Shown here one piece after another: positions 23,049 to 34,801 of a stretch of DNA of 64,000 nucleotides. Location: contig NC_048298.1 in the NCBI RefSeq assembly GCF_013100865.1, forward strand, positions 287,351,206 through 287,415,205, written 5' to 3'. Numbering within the stretch: the first letter of the stretch is position 1; the number at the start of each line of letters is the position of its first letter. The position numbers were made by a program, and so were the translations under genes. Origin of the DNA: Trachemys scripta elegans (lineage: Eukaryota > Chordata > Testudines > Emydidae). Below the pieces are notes generated by a model. The model was not told the origin of the DNA. It ran no database searches and saw nothing but the letters and a program-made list of their open reading frames with translations.

Positions 23049-23412
23049 ATTGTTTCACCCAAACTATACAAACATTTTGTCAAATAAAATCATATAAATA
23101 CACACACAACTTCCAGAGCTGCTCCGCAGAATGCATTTTCCTTTAAGAAACAATCATATTGATGTCTGGACAGGTTGACAATGTTCTTTTTAATATAGCA
23201 AGCGATGCGGGCTAGGAGACAATTACTTAGACAGAAGTAACTTCCAGATTATTAATAGCACAGATACAGCAGATCCTGCCAGATTGTAGATGCCGAAGAC
23301 ATACTATACATCTCCAGTTGTTAGATGTTTACAGTACTAGCCTAGGTATTGTACAAATATACTGTAACCTAACTGAATTGTACTGAAAAATGTTACCAAA
23401 TACTCTCCTTAC

Positions 23413-23462
23413 TTTGATTCCTTTGACTTAGAACCAGCATGCGGAGTTGATAGAGAATCTGC
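23413..23462 (-). CDS. Coding exon (50 bp), unrecognised minus-strand gene
   Basis: An excellent pyrimidine tract (CTCCCCTCCCCTCTAGAATTTCAG) leads into the exon at 23462. A consensus GTAAGG donor follows 23413. In phase 0 it encodes ADSLSTPHAGSKSKES and leaves two bases for the next codon, which becomes Lys with the exon at 17377-17441. The phase expected from 27801-27832 (out 0) is the open one; phase 1 has a stop. Ser/Lys-rich, probably disordered. Confidence 0.58.
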
Positions 23463-24479
23463 CTGAAATTCTAGAGGGGAGGGGAGAGAAAAGTTTTCTT
23501 TAAACGTATGTTTTGCCCTGTGGAACAATGGGGCTTTTCAGTATGAATTTTCTTGCTGTTCCATTATTTTGTATTTCAGACAACACTTTGCCAGAGTTGC
23601 TGCCTTAATGGGAAGCTTTTTGTATTTTAATGATACAATAAATTGTAGGGGGGGGGGGGAGAGGAAGGGGGAAGAAAGCCTTTAAAATTAGTCATTAAAA
23701 AAAAGCCCTTGAAGTCTGAGGACCGAATTTTCAGAAAATGATAAGTATTACAAGCAAATTTACTTTGCCTTCCTATTCAGTTATGATTATAACTGCCCGT
23801 ATCACATCATACTCTGCAGACTGTACCATATGCTGTTCCTAAGACTCAAAGGATTTTTTAAAGAGATAAAGCCGTGACAGTGTGCCATGTAAATTACTCT
23901 ACAAACCTAGCAATATGCCATGTATACACAGTTAGCAATGTTATGTAAATTCCAACAATACACACACACACCAACCTACAGCAATATGCCTTTTAAACTA
24001 CCACTGACAGCATGCCAAGTGAATTCTTTGCATACAGTATAAACCAATGTTTTGAAAACTTTTGTCCAAACCTCCCAAAGTGCCATGTAAAATCTTGTAT
24101 ATAGGGAGTTAAATTGGCTGTAGGTTGGCAGGAACCCCACATTTTGCCCGCTTATCAAAATAGCGGACTCCTGTGAACTTCTCACTTGACCTAATCATGC
24201 CTGTGCTTCTGCACGGTAGCGTACTCTCAGGGGCGTGTGTGTGGGTGTGACTAATCTGAAACTAACTAGAATTGCACAATCAATTCTTTCTAGTTGAAAA
24301 TAATTGTTAGTGGTGCTGAGACAGAGTGTGTGTGACCCACACACCTCCTGGTGCCATCTAGTGGCACCGAGACCACTTAGAGAGAGAGAATGAGTCTGCT
24401 CTACAGCCTTAGCTAACAGCCAGTTGACTGTCAAGGGCGTTACACGTGGTATTGTGAGGAGCACAGCGAGGCTAAGATT

Positions 24480-25070
24480 GAGTGTCCTCTGATGCTGCTC
24501 AGGGAGAGCTAGTGTGAGTAAAAATAGCAGTGTAGCTACAGTAGCACGGGCAGCAGCAGTCAAGCCATGACTGAGCTGTGCTGAGTACAAACCCACCTGA
24601 AACTGGGTGGGTACATGGCATGTCTAAGCCAGGCCTCTGCTGCTGCTACCCATGTTACCACGGCTACACTGGTACTTACACTCACAGTAGTTGGATGACA
24701 GCTACTGTGTATGCATACATGAGCAGAGAAATCAGCACGCTAGCTCGGAGTCTAGATGTAGTCCAAGAATATGCCTACGCTGCAAGCGAAAGGTGAGATT
24801 TTAGCATAGGTACACATACCTATGCTAGCTTTAACCTAGCTAGCATGGGTAACAATAGCAGTGTGGGGTTCAGTATGGGCAAGCAACCTGAATATGTGCT
24901 CAGGGTCCCTGGAGGACTTGTACTCAGGCTGCTATCCTGTGCTGAAACGGGGGCCACCATATCTGCACTGCTGTTACCTAGGTGATCTAGATTGAAGCTA
25001 GCATGGATAGGCCTCCCTGTGCTACCATCCCATCTTTATCTGCACTACAGACACACCCTAAGAGCTTGTC
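24480..25070. mobile_element. Two adjacent foldback MITEs
   Basis: The first unit (about 24480-24740) has complementary halves: gagtaaaaatagcagtgtag, agcacgggcagcagcag against ctgctgctgctacccatg, ctacactggtacttacactc. The second (about 24775-25070) runs from aatatgcctacgctgcaa to ctgcactacagacacaccct, with complementary gtaacaatagcagtg / cactgctgttacc. Both resemble the TCTACACTGC-type MITE at 18355-18626. Boundaries are approximate. Confidence 0.6.
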
Positions 25071-25331
25071 TGCACTTGGGGCTACCTCTTACACCAGTGC
25101 AAACCCTTAGTGTAAACATGCTGCACCAGTGCAAACTACCTCTTACACTGGTGTAGTTTACCCTGGTTTGCAACCAGGGTGAGCTGCATCAATGCAAGCC
25201 ATTTTTTACACGTGTGCAGCACATCTATATTAGGTGCTGCTGTAACCCACAGGTCAGTGTGTGTTACACATCCTCCTCTGTTCCCACTCCACAGAGACTA
25301 TGGGTCTGTTACAGCTTTCAGCTAGAGAGTC

Positions 25332-25400
25332 TGGCTCTTTAGCTCAAGCTGTAGACACTCTGCTTTAAAGATCCTTGGTTCAATTCCTGCTGTTGACCAA
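25332..25400 (+). repeat. tRNA-like pol III promoter remnant
   Basis: The segment has an A-box-like stretch (tttagctcaagctgtagaca) and a B-box-like ggttcaattcc at tRNA spacing. The arms do not form a full cloverleaf, and the flanks (cacagagactatgggtctgt) belong to a dispersed turtle repeat. I read it as a tRNA-derived SINE or similar fragment, not a functional tRNA gene. Confidence 0.45.
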
Positions 25401-27349
25401 CATGGTGGCCAAGGCCATCACACTAGCATCAGTGCAAAAATCCCTGAAAAATGCAGAGAGGTGTGCTCTAAAACAGAGGAACTCATATATAGAGAAAAAT
25501 AGAGGGAAAGAAGACAGACGTTCAGAAATGAGTAGGAGATGGAAGAGAGACATGTGAGACCATCAGGGATTGGGGGAAGAAAGAGACACGTGGAGAGCAA
25601 AGGGATGGAGAGAGAGGTTTATACACTAAGGTGATGGGAGGAGGTTGAGGATAAGAAAGGGAAGATGCAGAAGACACCTGGGGAAAAGAAAGCACAAGAG
25701 AGAAGTGCTGGTAGTAACTGGATAGGTAGCTGAAAGAATCAAAATAAAGCTTCCTGTATGCCATATTAATGCCCATACTTCATGGGCCATTCACACCGGG
25801 ACCCCTCTATGCTGCTCTGGCAGCATGAGGAAGCCTAAAAGTGGCTATCTGGTGCAAATTTATACCCACTTTTAGGCCCCTTTACACTTCTAGAGTAGTG
25901 CAAAGGGGCCCTAGTGCGAATGAAACTCTGGCCCTATATTTTTAAGTCACAGTGGACATTCTAAAAAAATGTGTTGTAGAGCTGCACATATATCCACTAC
26001 ATTAAACTTTATATGACATTCATTTAAAAATGAAGATGTGTGAATTTTAAGTATGTTCATACCCTTGTTGTATTTGCTTTCTGTAAATATTTTAGTGGGT
26101 GAGTTTACTGGCACAAATGTTTGTGGCAACACCAAATTTTAAGCAAAAGTGTTCATGGACAGGAAATTCTGAGTTTGTAAATTGAGTATTCACACTGAAA
26201 ACCTGACTCTAAAGTTGGGTTGACATTATACAGACATTCAGACCTGTTCTAGGACCGGTTGGAGGGCTAGTGCACACAAGGCTCTGGAAGATGGATCTGG
26301 TTCAGTTAACTTGCTGAAAAATGGTTTTAACTAAACCTCTTTTAAATATGGATCCCTTTGTCTAGATTACTGGATAACCAGCTTTAGAATGGGAGGAAAT
26401 ATTTTTGTAAATTTCTGAAAAGTAGGCAGGACTTAAGAGTTACTCTCATCCAACCAGGGAACAGAAACATACCACATGATCACAGTATAGCATACCATGT
26501 AATCAACGTGTCCAATCAAATCTAACCACACCAGTTCAAATTTCAAATATCGAATTCTCCCACAAATTACTCACAATCTACAGACCAAGAATTATTTGAG
26601 ACAATTATTTATCGAACAATGTTAAAAGCTGGAAAAACATTGAGAAACCTGTAGGTTGTTCAGTCAGCACCTGAAGAGAATAAGTCAAAATTCTTCCTTT
26701 TTTTTTGCTACAGATTTTTTACCAGCTTTCATAGTTTTTCCTGCTTTTTACCTTCCTTTTGAGATTTTCCCCCCAGAAATATTTTATTTTTTCAAAAAGA
26801 AAAAATAAATCTAATGAACAATGAATAAAGAAGATAAAATTACATTTGGAATTTCCCCTTTTTGACAATTTTTGTAGTGATAAGAGTCTGTATACATTTG
26901 TATTATTGACTGTGTTTTCTGGGTCCCAAATGAGGAGTTCCCCAAACCCATATTTGATTTTTTACCTACCATCCAACCATGCACCATTCTATGCCAAAGA
27001 AGCCATAGACAGCATATCATCTTACTTGCATTTTAAATTGCAAGTCAAAAGTTTGTGATCCAACATTTTAGTTTCAGGCTTCCTTCATCAGAATGGCATT
27101 TGTTGAGGTTACTATATGCATTCAGTTCTAGTTAGTTGACAGCATCGTTTCAAATCTTTGACCTATTCCAGTAGGGGATTTACTTGCAAGGATGTGGCTC
27201 ATGTGAGTGCATGCTAAGAATATTTGATTTCATTGTGCAGAAGAGGGACTTTAAATGGCTTTTATGCATTTAGAAAATAAGCCTAGTATATGAGCAGAGA
27301 TGACTATTGTAATTTTAAGGAAGTGGGTAAGGCATGCACTGAAAATACA

Positions 27350-27768
27350 GAGTTGAGGGGGAAAACACCCCCTCCCCCCATCTCCAGAAGACACAATGCT
27401 GCAGCTTTAGCTCCGCAGGGAGAAGCAGCTGCAAAAGCAGTGGCTGCCCCTGCAGTGACCAGCTGTTTGCAGCTGCCTCTCCCCATAGCCACAGCTCCCA
27501 GCTTGCTGGCTCCAGCAACTGCTGTGCAAGGAGGGGGCCTTGTGGCATCATGTGATGGAGCGGGGCCAGCACACCCTTGCAAAAATCTGGGGGGAGGGGG
27601 AGAAAAACAAAAAACAAAAACAAAAACAAAAAAAACACGACCCCACGTGCCTCGCCTACACGTCGCCTCCGGCTTCTGCCCAGCAGGGAGGGGGGTCTTG
27701 GGGTTTCAGCTTTCAAACTTCTTAAGATTGTTGTATGTGGCTCAGAGTCAGTAAATTTGGCCACCGCT
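27350..27768 (-). mobile_element. Non-autonomous hAT-like element
   Basis: The right end reads gtcagtaaatttggccaccg ctgg; in reverse it starts CCAGCGGTGGCCAAATTTAC, a hAT-like terminus. The body is GC-rich with an A-rich aaaaacaaaaac tract (27602-27634) and a gccggaggcgac-like segment. The left boundary is approximate. It lies only about 30 bp from the exon at 27801-27832. ORFs of 148-184 codons through it are low-complexity by-products. Confidence 0.6.
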
Positions 27769-27800
27769 GGTATAAAGCCTTTGAAAATCATGGTTCCTAC

Positions 27801-27832
27801 ATGCTCAGTAGAGACCTCTTCAATCTTAGAAA
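27801..27832 (-). CDS. Coding exon (32 bp), unrecognised minus-strand gene
   Basis: The acceptor is AG at 27834-27833 (CTTTGGCTTTTAG); the donor is GTAGGAACC from 27800. In phase 1 it reads SKIEEVSTEH after a split Val codon and leaves in phase 0. It is the piece needed to bridge the exon at 30085-30468 (out 1) and 23413-23462 (in 0). The donor is weaker than consensus and the exon is very short, so this is the least certain of the seven internal links. Composition matches its neighbours. Confidence 0.45.
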
Positions 27833-29286
27833 CTAAAAGCCAAAGTTTGTCCTCACTGAGCATGCTCACAGCTCCTAGTGTGAAGTCCCCACACAGCTAC
27901 AGAGCATGCTCCAGCCCAGACTTCCCCCTAGTGACCACTCTCAGCTGCTCTGGGCTAGGAGGAGAGGATGAGTGGTCACTGGAACTCAGAACAGGGAGCT
28001 TGTCTCCTCTGAGTGCTCAATGACCTGTCTGGCTGGTATTCACACAGTGTGGAGGAAGAAGCCATCTGATTCTAAAGCAGAGGGGACAAAAGCTGGACCA
28101 GGGGTGAAGGAAAGGAGAGATTTGTACAAGAAGCCTGGTGAGACTGGGACTGGGGGCAGGAGAGAAACTGGGATTGGCTGGGCAAGGAGACTGGGGCTTG
28201 GATGAGCAACCTGAGGAGTAAAGACTAGGACTGGCTAGTCGAGAATTGACTGGGTTGAGGAGCCAAGGGTGGAGAAGAGACAAGAAAGGACAGAACATGG
28301 ATAGGTTGAAGGTGATAGGACAGAAGGGGTCAAGTTTGAAGGGAACAGAAAGAAAATACTGGGCTCATGAGAGAACACTCCCCTCCAGAGCCTGAAATTG
28401 AACCCACAGTTCCCAAGTCTCACCATCCCTCTGCTCCCATCAAATAGCTTTGAAACTCACTGGCAAAGTAGGTCTCTCATCCCCCTCTAGTGCTGGTCCC
28501 CTTAGAAGATAACAACCTACTATTGTTATCAGTTACTTCCTTAGCGCAAGTGGCAGCGGTCTGTGCAGTGTATCTGAAAGTTCCAACCCTGCTATTGACC
28601 CATGTGAGTGTGGAATTTATATTTTTCAATTGCTTAAAAAAAAAAAAAAATCTAGAAAATTATATACCCCTTCTCCCAAACCTGTGTGTAAAGAACTTTA
28701 TAAATATTGCAAAATCAAGCTCTCAAAAATTACAAAATACCAGAATCAAAGTTGCCTCTGAAACCTTAATTCAGCATCCTTATGCATATGCATTATGATT
28801 CAGTCTTTAATTACACAATCACATACTATTTTTGCCACATTTTCTAACTTTTGAGTGCTTGACATTGCAATCTTAATCGTGTTCTTTAAACATAGATTTT
28901 GTGTGTGTAATTAAATAGAAGTGTGGCTATTGACCACACGTGAGCAACTCATTGCAAAATACATTTGGAATTTTAATCCCATATCCATAAGACATTATTT
29001 CATGTGAACTAATGCATTTATAGAACAGGACCTGTTTTTTCACTCACTCCCTGGGTTTACACCAGTGGAACACCAATGACTTGGCTTCTGATTTACACTG
29101 GTACAAGGGAGCGGAGAATTGGGTATTTCTTACTACCAGTTTTAAAGACAATCATGTATAGCTAAGTGACTCCAGAATATTGGAGACTACAGTGAAATAA
29201 AAGGTGTTGAAAGCAGTGTGACATAGGTGATGAGGCAAAACCGTAGTGAGTATAAATAAATAAGATTTTTGTGACTTAAGAGGTAC

Positions 29287-29341
29287 TTTAACAAACTCTT
29301 CTTCCCTCAGTTTTCTGCTTTGTACGGTTTGGCTGGATTGC
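29287..29341 (-). other. Exon-like segment that does not fit the gene model
   Basis: On the minus strand TTGCTTGTCAG opens and GTACCT closes a 55-nt segment readable as QSSQTVQSRKLREEEFVK in phase 2, leaving in phase 0. Composition is protein-like, but the exon upstream (30085) leaves phase 1, so an additional unseen exon would be needed. It may be an alternative exon or a chance hit. Confidence 0.2.
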
Positions 29342-30084
29342 CTGACAAGCAATAAAATACTGCTAAAGGCTGGATATAAAGCAAAAGAGTTGCAATCAAA
29401 CAGATTTAGGATATCACCACCTGACATTGTCTTTGATTAATTTGCTGGTGGTCGTATGCAACAGAATAACTTGTTAAATTCCAGATGGGCATAAGCCATA
29501 AAATTCACATCTGGATTTCAAGCACTCTCAAAGTTCCAAGGTGTTGTTTTGTCCTCTCGTATGGATGGGATTGGATTTGCACCCAGCCTTGCCCTAACTC
29601 TGTTCCCATCATTGGTAAAATTCCCACTGACTTCAATGGGAGTATCTAGGCCAGAGTGCAGCACTATTGAAAATCCCTCCCAGAGGGTCTGTATTTGAAA
29701 TTCAGATTTGGGTTCTGACCCCACCATCAAAGCTCAACACCCTTTTCTACCCAATATATCTGCTGCAAAAAATCCATCTGTTTATGTAGCAACTGTGGGT
29801 CCATTTCCCAAAGCTGGGTACCTAAAATGAGGTGCCTAAATCTGGATGTAGGTGTCCATGGGTGGGATTTTCTAAAGCACTTAGCATTGGCCTAACCCTG
29901 CTCCCACCAAAATCAGTGGGAGTTTTACTGTTGCCTTCACCGGGAGCATTTAGATCAGCACTGAGCATCTTTGAAAAGCCCTCCCCGAGTACCCATTTTA
30001 GGCACCCAAGTTTGATAACCATGTTCTCCTTGTCTGAACACATTTTAAAAGGACAAAAAGAAATCCCCCTCTCAGCCAAAATAC

Positions 30085-30468
30085 CTGCCAATAAGCTGCC
30101 TTTGTGTGAAATTTCTTCAGCCTTTTCCAAGTGAGTTTCCCTGGACTTTTTATCCAGCTCTCTTGGAAGGAAGGAGACGGCGCCTTCTGAATCTTTTTTA
30201 TCTGGGACATGCTCTCCGCTGACTTCCCCACTCCTTTCTCTCTCCAGCAAACAGAGATTACTCTGCTTAACGTACTCCTCCACAGATTGGTTACCAAGGA
30301 CTCCTTTTGCAGTCAAATACTCTTCTTCTAGCTTTTTAACATTTTCTACAGTGAGGCGCAAAATACCAGATTGGGAATCTGATGAAATACACCCAGAGGG
30401 AGACGGGGATGTTCTCGGTTGGGGCTGGTTACTGCCAGCCCCTGACAGCTTGTGTCCTTTCGACATAT
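30085..30468 (-). CDS. First coding exon of an unrecognised minus-strand gene
   Basis: The acceptor (CATCTCCTTAATGCATTGCAG) ends at 30469; the exon begins AT then ATG at 30466, so the start codon lies two bases into the exon. The frame is open for 127 codons to a CAG/GTATTT donor after 30085, leaving phase 1. The N-terminus (MSKGHKLSGAGSNQPQPRTS) is polar and Pro/Ser-rich. Residues about 36-60 (ILRLTVENVKKLEEEYLTAK) look helical or coiled-coil. The remainder is Glu/Lys/Ser-rich. There is no signal peptide or membrane segment. It is the longest credible coding exon in the window. Reading on past the donor also stays open to 29822, but that part lies in common intronic sequence. No family recognised. 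Confidence 0.68.
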
Positions 30469-31586
30469 CTGCAATGCATTAAGGAGATGAAAATCTTCAG
30501 CAACAGGCAAAGTCAATTCATCATTCTGGTAACAAAGAAAGAAAGAATAATCCCATTAGTCATTTGCTACTGCTGGGCACATTGATTTATGTAGTTAAAA
30601 TATTCACACTGAGATAACCTTATTAGATTGAAAATCACTCTTTTCAGGAGGGTCTACTAGGGCTCCAATCCAACAAAGCACTTAAACATGTCCTTAGTAT
30701 TAAGCATATGCTTAAATCCCATGGAGGTCAGCAGGACTTTGTTAAGCGTGTGCTTAAGTGCTTTGCTGAATTGGGCCCTGATATAGCTTAAAAAAGTGAA
30801 ACACCAAAATACCTCAGAGAACTCCATATTCATAGGCCCAAACACACTAGAATCAAATACCTCGCCTCATAATACACAACGTTACTGTGGTACTCACTAA
30901 AGATTGCACCGGTGATTTAATTATTAACCCACTTTTCCAGCAGCTTTGTCATTGGCTATAAAATACTGAATGGTTGAAACTTACCATATGAAGCCTGGAT
31001 CCAAGTGCACTTTATATTCATTACCAGCGTCCAAACAAATTATTTTAGGCATTTTATGCTACATGCTGGCAAAGAACACAAATATAGAGAGAAAACTGTT
31101 TAACTGGCCCAGCTGGTCGTCCATTTAACATGCCAATTAAGAGATGACAAACAAGACAGCCCAAGAAAGACTTGAAATGAATAAAAATATTAGCCTTTGA
31201 AAATCCTGTATGGATTTGATATTTTTAGTTTTGTACAGCTCTTTGTGAAACATACACTAGTCAAGCAGAGCGACTTGCCCTGCTCTTTTGAATATCTGGC
31301 TGATGATATCTTCTTCCTCTGATCCACCCAATCCATTTTATGTAAAGAAAAAGGAATAGGGGAGTGGGAGTGGACTAAAGATAGCTTGACGGCCCTGTGC
31401 TTCACAAACCCATCTTGGATAATCATGCATTGTTTTCCTCTACTCTGGTTGCTTACCAATATTGTCATTAACACTCATTTTACCTACATTAAACATCAGA
31501 TCAATAGTTTGGAGACTCTCCTTTACCTTTTTAAAGATTGGAGGAACATTCGGCTTCTTCCAGTGATTGGAAAACTCACCTGATTA

Positions 31587-32830
31587 CCATAGATTCCAAG
31601 GTCAGAAGGGACCATTGTGATCATCTAGTCAGACCTCACGTATAACACAGGCCATAGAACTTCCCCAACATAATTCCTAGAGCAGATCTTTTAGTATAAC
31701 ATCCAGTCCTGATTTTACAATGGTCGGTGATGGAGAATCCATCATGATCTAAGCTCGCTCTAGGCTGTGCGGCCGCACAGCAGGCTATCAAGGGCCGCAC
31801 CGGCACACAGTGGGGAGAGGCACCTCTTTCTCAGCCCCGGGCTGCTGCGGTGAGAGAGGGCTGGGGGAGTCCTTTCTCCCTACCGTAGCCCTGGGGCAGC
31901 CTGCATTCCAAACCCCTCATCCCTGACCCCACCCCAGAGCCTGCATCCCCAGCCACAGCCCTCACCCCCCTGCACCCCAACCCTGAGCCCCCTCCCATAC
32001 CCCAAACCCCTCATCCCTGACCCCCAGCCAGAGCCCTTACCCCTCCACCTCAACCCTCTGTCCTAGACCTGAGCCCTCTCCCAAACCCCTCATCCCCGCC
32101 CACATCCAGAGCCCACACCCCCAACCAAAGCCCTCACCCCCCCACACCTCAACACTCTGCCCTAGCCCTGAGCCTGCTCCCACTCCCTAAACCCCTCATC
32201 CCTGGCCCCATTCCAGAGCCTGCACCCCAACCCTTTGCCCCAGCCCTGCGCCCCCTCCCACACTCCAACCCCCCCCGGCCTCATCCCCGCCACGCATCAC
32301 CTCCATATTGGTAGACATAACGAAATTCATTCCACACATGGATGTAAAAAATTAGAGGGAACATTGATCATGAGCCATGGCAAATTGTTCCAATGGTTAA
32401 TTACCATCACTAATAAAAAAATTAACATGTTATTTCCTGTCTGAATTTGTCTAGCTTCATCTTCCAGCCATTGGATCGTGTTATACCTTTCTCTGCTAGA
32501 TTGAGGAGCCCAATATTTGTCCCTCATGTAGATACTTACAGCCTGTGATCAAGTCACCCCTTAACCTTCTCTTTGTTAAGCTAAATAGATTGAGCTCCAT
32601 GAGTCTGTACTATAAGCATGTTTTCTAATCCTTTGATCATTCTCCTGGCTCTTCTCTGAGCCCACTCAAATGTATTTACATTCTTCTTGAATTGTGGACA
32701 CCAGAACTGGACACAGTATTGCAGCAGTGATCACACTGGTGCCAAATATTATCCTTGCTGTAGCTCTGCTATATTCTCAGATAGTTCCTTTGGGGGCCTA
32801 TTACATCTCTACAAGTTCTGGAGAGTTTTG
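31587..32830 (-). pseudogene. CR1 LINE, 3' part only, split by a hAT element
   Basis: The CR1 3' end begins at about 31587 (ccatagattccaaggtcag). After the hAT insert (31748-32366) the minus-strand C-terminal coding relic follows, marked on the plus strand by ttgtctagcttcatcttcca and gtcaccccttaaccttctct. The recognisable part ends near 32830. It is parallel to the copy at 36976-39180. Frames are broken. Confidence 0.85.
31748..32366. mobile_element. Non-autonomous hAT element with internal C-rich tandem repeats
   Basis: It is flanked by matching 7-mers atcatga (31741-31747 and 32367-32373) inside the CR1 copy. The right end in reverse starts CAATGTTCCCTCTAATTTTT, a terminus I know from turtle elements. 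From about 31900 to 32290 there are degenerate tandem units around ccccagagcctgcacccc / aaacccctcatcc / gccctgagccc, giving a strongly C-rich plus strand. No transposase. Confidence 0.75.
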
Positions 32831-34002
32831 TTTATTATGTTTCTGTGGTTTCCTTTCCTTTTGATTGAAAGGGGCCTTCTGCAATATTCGTCCAAATTAA
32901 GGGCAAGGAAATTCAAGTCTGGTGAGGGAACCAAATGCAATTCCTTGCAAGGAACAACTGAGGCTCTTTAAGGAGTTCTGTGCTGTACATTGGTTTGGTG
33001 TTATTACAATGTATTTTGTTGCTTTCCAAGAAAGTCTTGCAAAAGCCATTTCAAAACATTTAGCTATTCTGAAATTCTTTCTGCCCTTTCCTATCCCACA
33101 ACTGCTCCCCTTTTCCTGTCCTACCCTCTCCTTATAGCATACCCTCCTCCTAATAATAATTCCAGGGAATTCTGAGATTGGGGCTGGTGGAATGAAACTT
33201 TGGAGGCAAATTTTGGAAAAGCTTTTGGAAATAGGTGTGTGAGTATTTTATTGTGACATTCTGGTGTCAAATTTTTGATTAAATTAAAATTTACTTAAGT
33301 TCCCATCTTTTTTTAAACTATTCTCCTTTTCTGCTTTTTCTCTTTCCCCTCTTCTTCCACTGAGAGAAGTATGTCTCTTTTTATTAGCAGTACTTTCTCT
33401 AGAATTTTTCAAAGCCATTCTCTGCCATTTCACCATGTTAAGACACACTGCCATGTCATAAGTGTGTGTTCCAACATAGTCGCCTTGGCCATGTGGAGCA
33501 GAATTTACTTACTCTCTTTCCTAGTTGGGCCTTCTTTACAAAAAATTCTCACTGATGGGAGCCTTACTGTAGACAAGGCTGTTTTTTACCACCACTTTAA
33601 TTAACCTGATGGTAAAACACTAGGGCCCTGGCTATGCTGGCCTACCACCAGTTCAGCCTCAGCAGAACCAGGTTGACTCTTACTGATCTAAGCAGACATA
33701 GGGTGTTTGCTATTGTGTGTGTTAATACTAGACATTTGCCTAACAGGATTTTGGACAGTTTCCTGTATCTAAGGACATTAGAGGGTCCCACATTTTCCTG
33801 GGTAGCTTTCCTTATTATTATAAGAAATCATGGAGGCAATCTGCACAGCTGGAGACAGATGAGGATGGGCCCATCACAGAGAAGAGGACCAGGAGGAATT
33901 CTACATAGATAGAAGTTTCAAACTGATACCAGGTCCTAAATGCAGAAATGTTGGAAGATACCTCTCAAGATCCAGGAGGTCTTAGGGGACAGAGAGATGT
34001 AG

Positions 34003-34801
34003 TGTGGTGGGGCGGCCGCCCCACCCCTATGAGAGATTGGGCTAGGGCAGGCCAGAGTGGCTGCGCCGAGAGGCAGCCAATCAGGGAAAGCCTGTGGGAG
34101 AGCCAATGAGAGCTGAGTAAGTGGCAGCCAATCAGGGACAGGCTCAGCCCTATATAAAGGCTGCCTAGGAGAGGAGCAGGTGGTTTCTTCCAGACCTCTA
34201 ACAGGGAAGGTCTGTCTCATGACCCAGGAGACCAGCACCTGGGAGGAGAGGGCACGGCACGGCCGAAGGAAACTCCAACCTGCTACCTGCCAGGCTGCAG
34301 GCCCTGAGGGAAGGGCCTTAAGGGTGCAAAGGGGTCAGAGGGGACGTGACCCAGGGAGAGCGGACAGCAAGCGAGGAGAGAGAAGGAGGGCAGGGAGGCT
34401 GCTGCTAGAGGGTCCCTGGGTCGGGACCCAGAGTACTGGGTGGATCTGGGTCCCCCCTTCCTGCTTATATTGCAACTGGCCATGGGAAGTGGCCATATGG
34501 GACTGCACCATACCCCTGAGGGAAGGGTTTAGACTTCGGGAGCGGCTGGCCACTACGGCAAGTGAAAGACTGGTGTTCGCCTGCCCTGGAAGGGAGGTGA
34601 GACTGGACTAGGGGGCACTGCTGGAGGGTAGTGTCCTGGAGGGGACACCGCGAGCAGAAGAGAGCAATGTGGGTCCAGGTGCCAATGGAGGGTGAGAGAT
34701 GGACGGGACACCACCAGGAGAGGGTGCTCCCCATGGACTGCGCTAATTCCCGGAGCGACCAGCGGGAGGTGCCAGGGGTGGAGAGTCCCAACACCGTCAC
34801 A
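34003..34801 (+). mobile_element. Probable solo LTR (799 bp)
   Basis: It begins TGTGGTGGGGCGGCCGCCCC and ends CACCGTCACA, so it has TG...CA termini. The upstream part has two CCAAT-containing copies (gcagccaatcagggaaagcc and gcagccaatcagggacaggc), then a TATA box (ccctatataaagg, near 34151), a retroelement promoter layout. Flanking tetramers are gtag and gtat (one mismatch). No second LTR or internal coding region is adjacent, hence solo. No AATAAA was seen, which weakens the call. Open frames of 100-150 codons inside are GC-driven. Confidence 0.55.

Noticed and set aside
25332..25400. Functional tRNA gene
   Set aside because: A- and B-box-like motifs exist but the arms do not pair into a cloverleaf and the flanks are dispersed repeat.
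27304..28023. Several ORFs up to 184 codons
   Set aside because: They read through a non-autonomous hAT element and its A-rich tract; Lys/Asn- or Ala-rich translations only.
29287..29341. Exon-like segment with good borders on the minus strand
   Set aside because: Only open in phase 2, while the upstream exon leaves phase 1. Using it needs a further unseen exon.
29822..30084. Extension of the 214-codon ORF past the donor at 30085
   Set aside because: The sequence past the donor resembles common intronic repeats (tcagtgggagttttactg type), and the CAG/GTATTT donor with matching phase explains the exon end.
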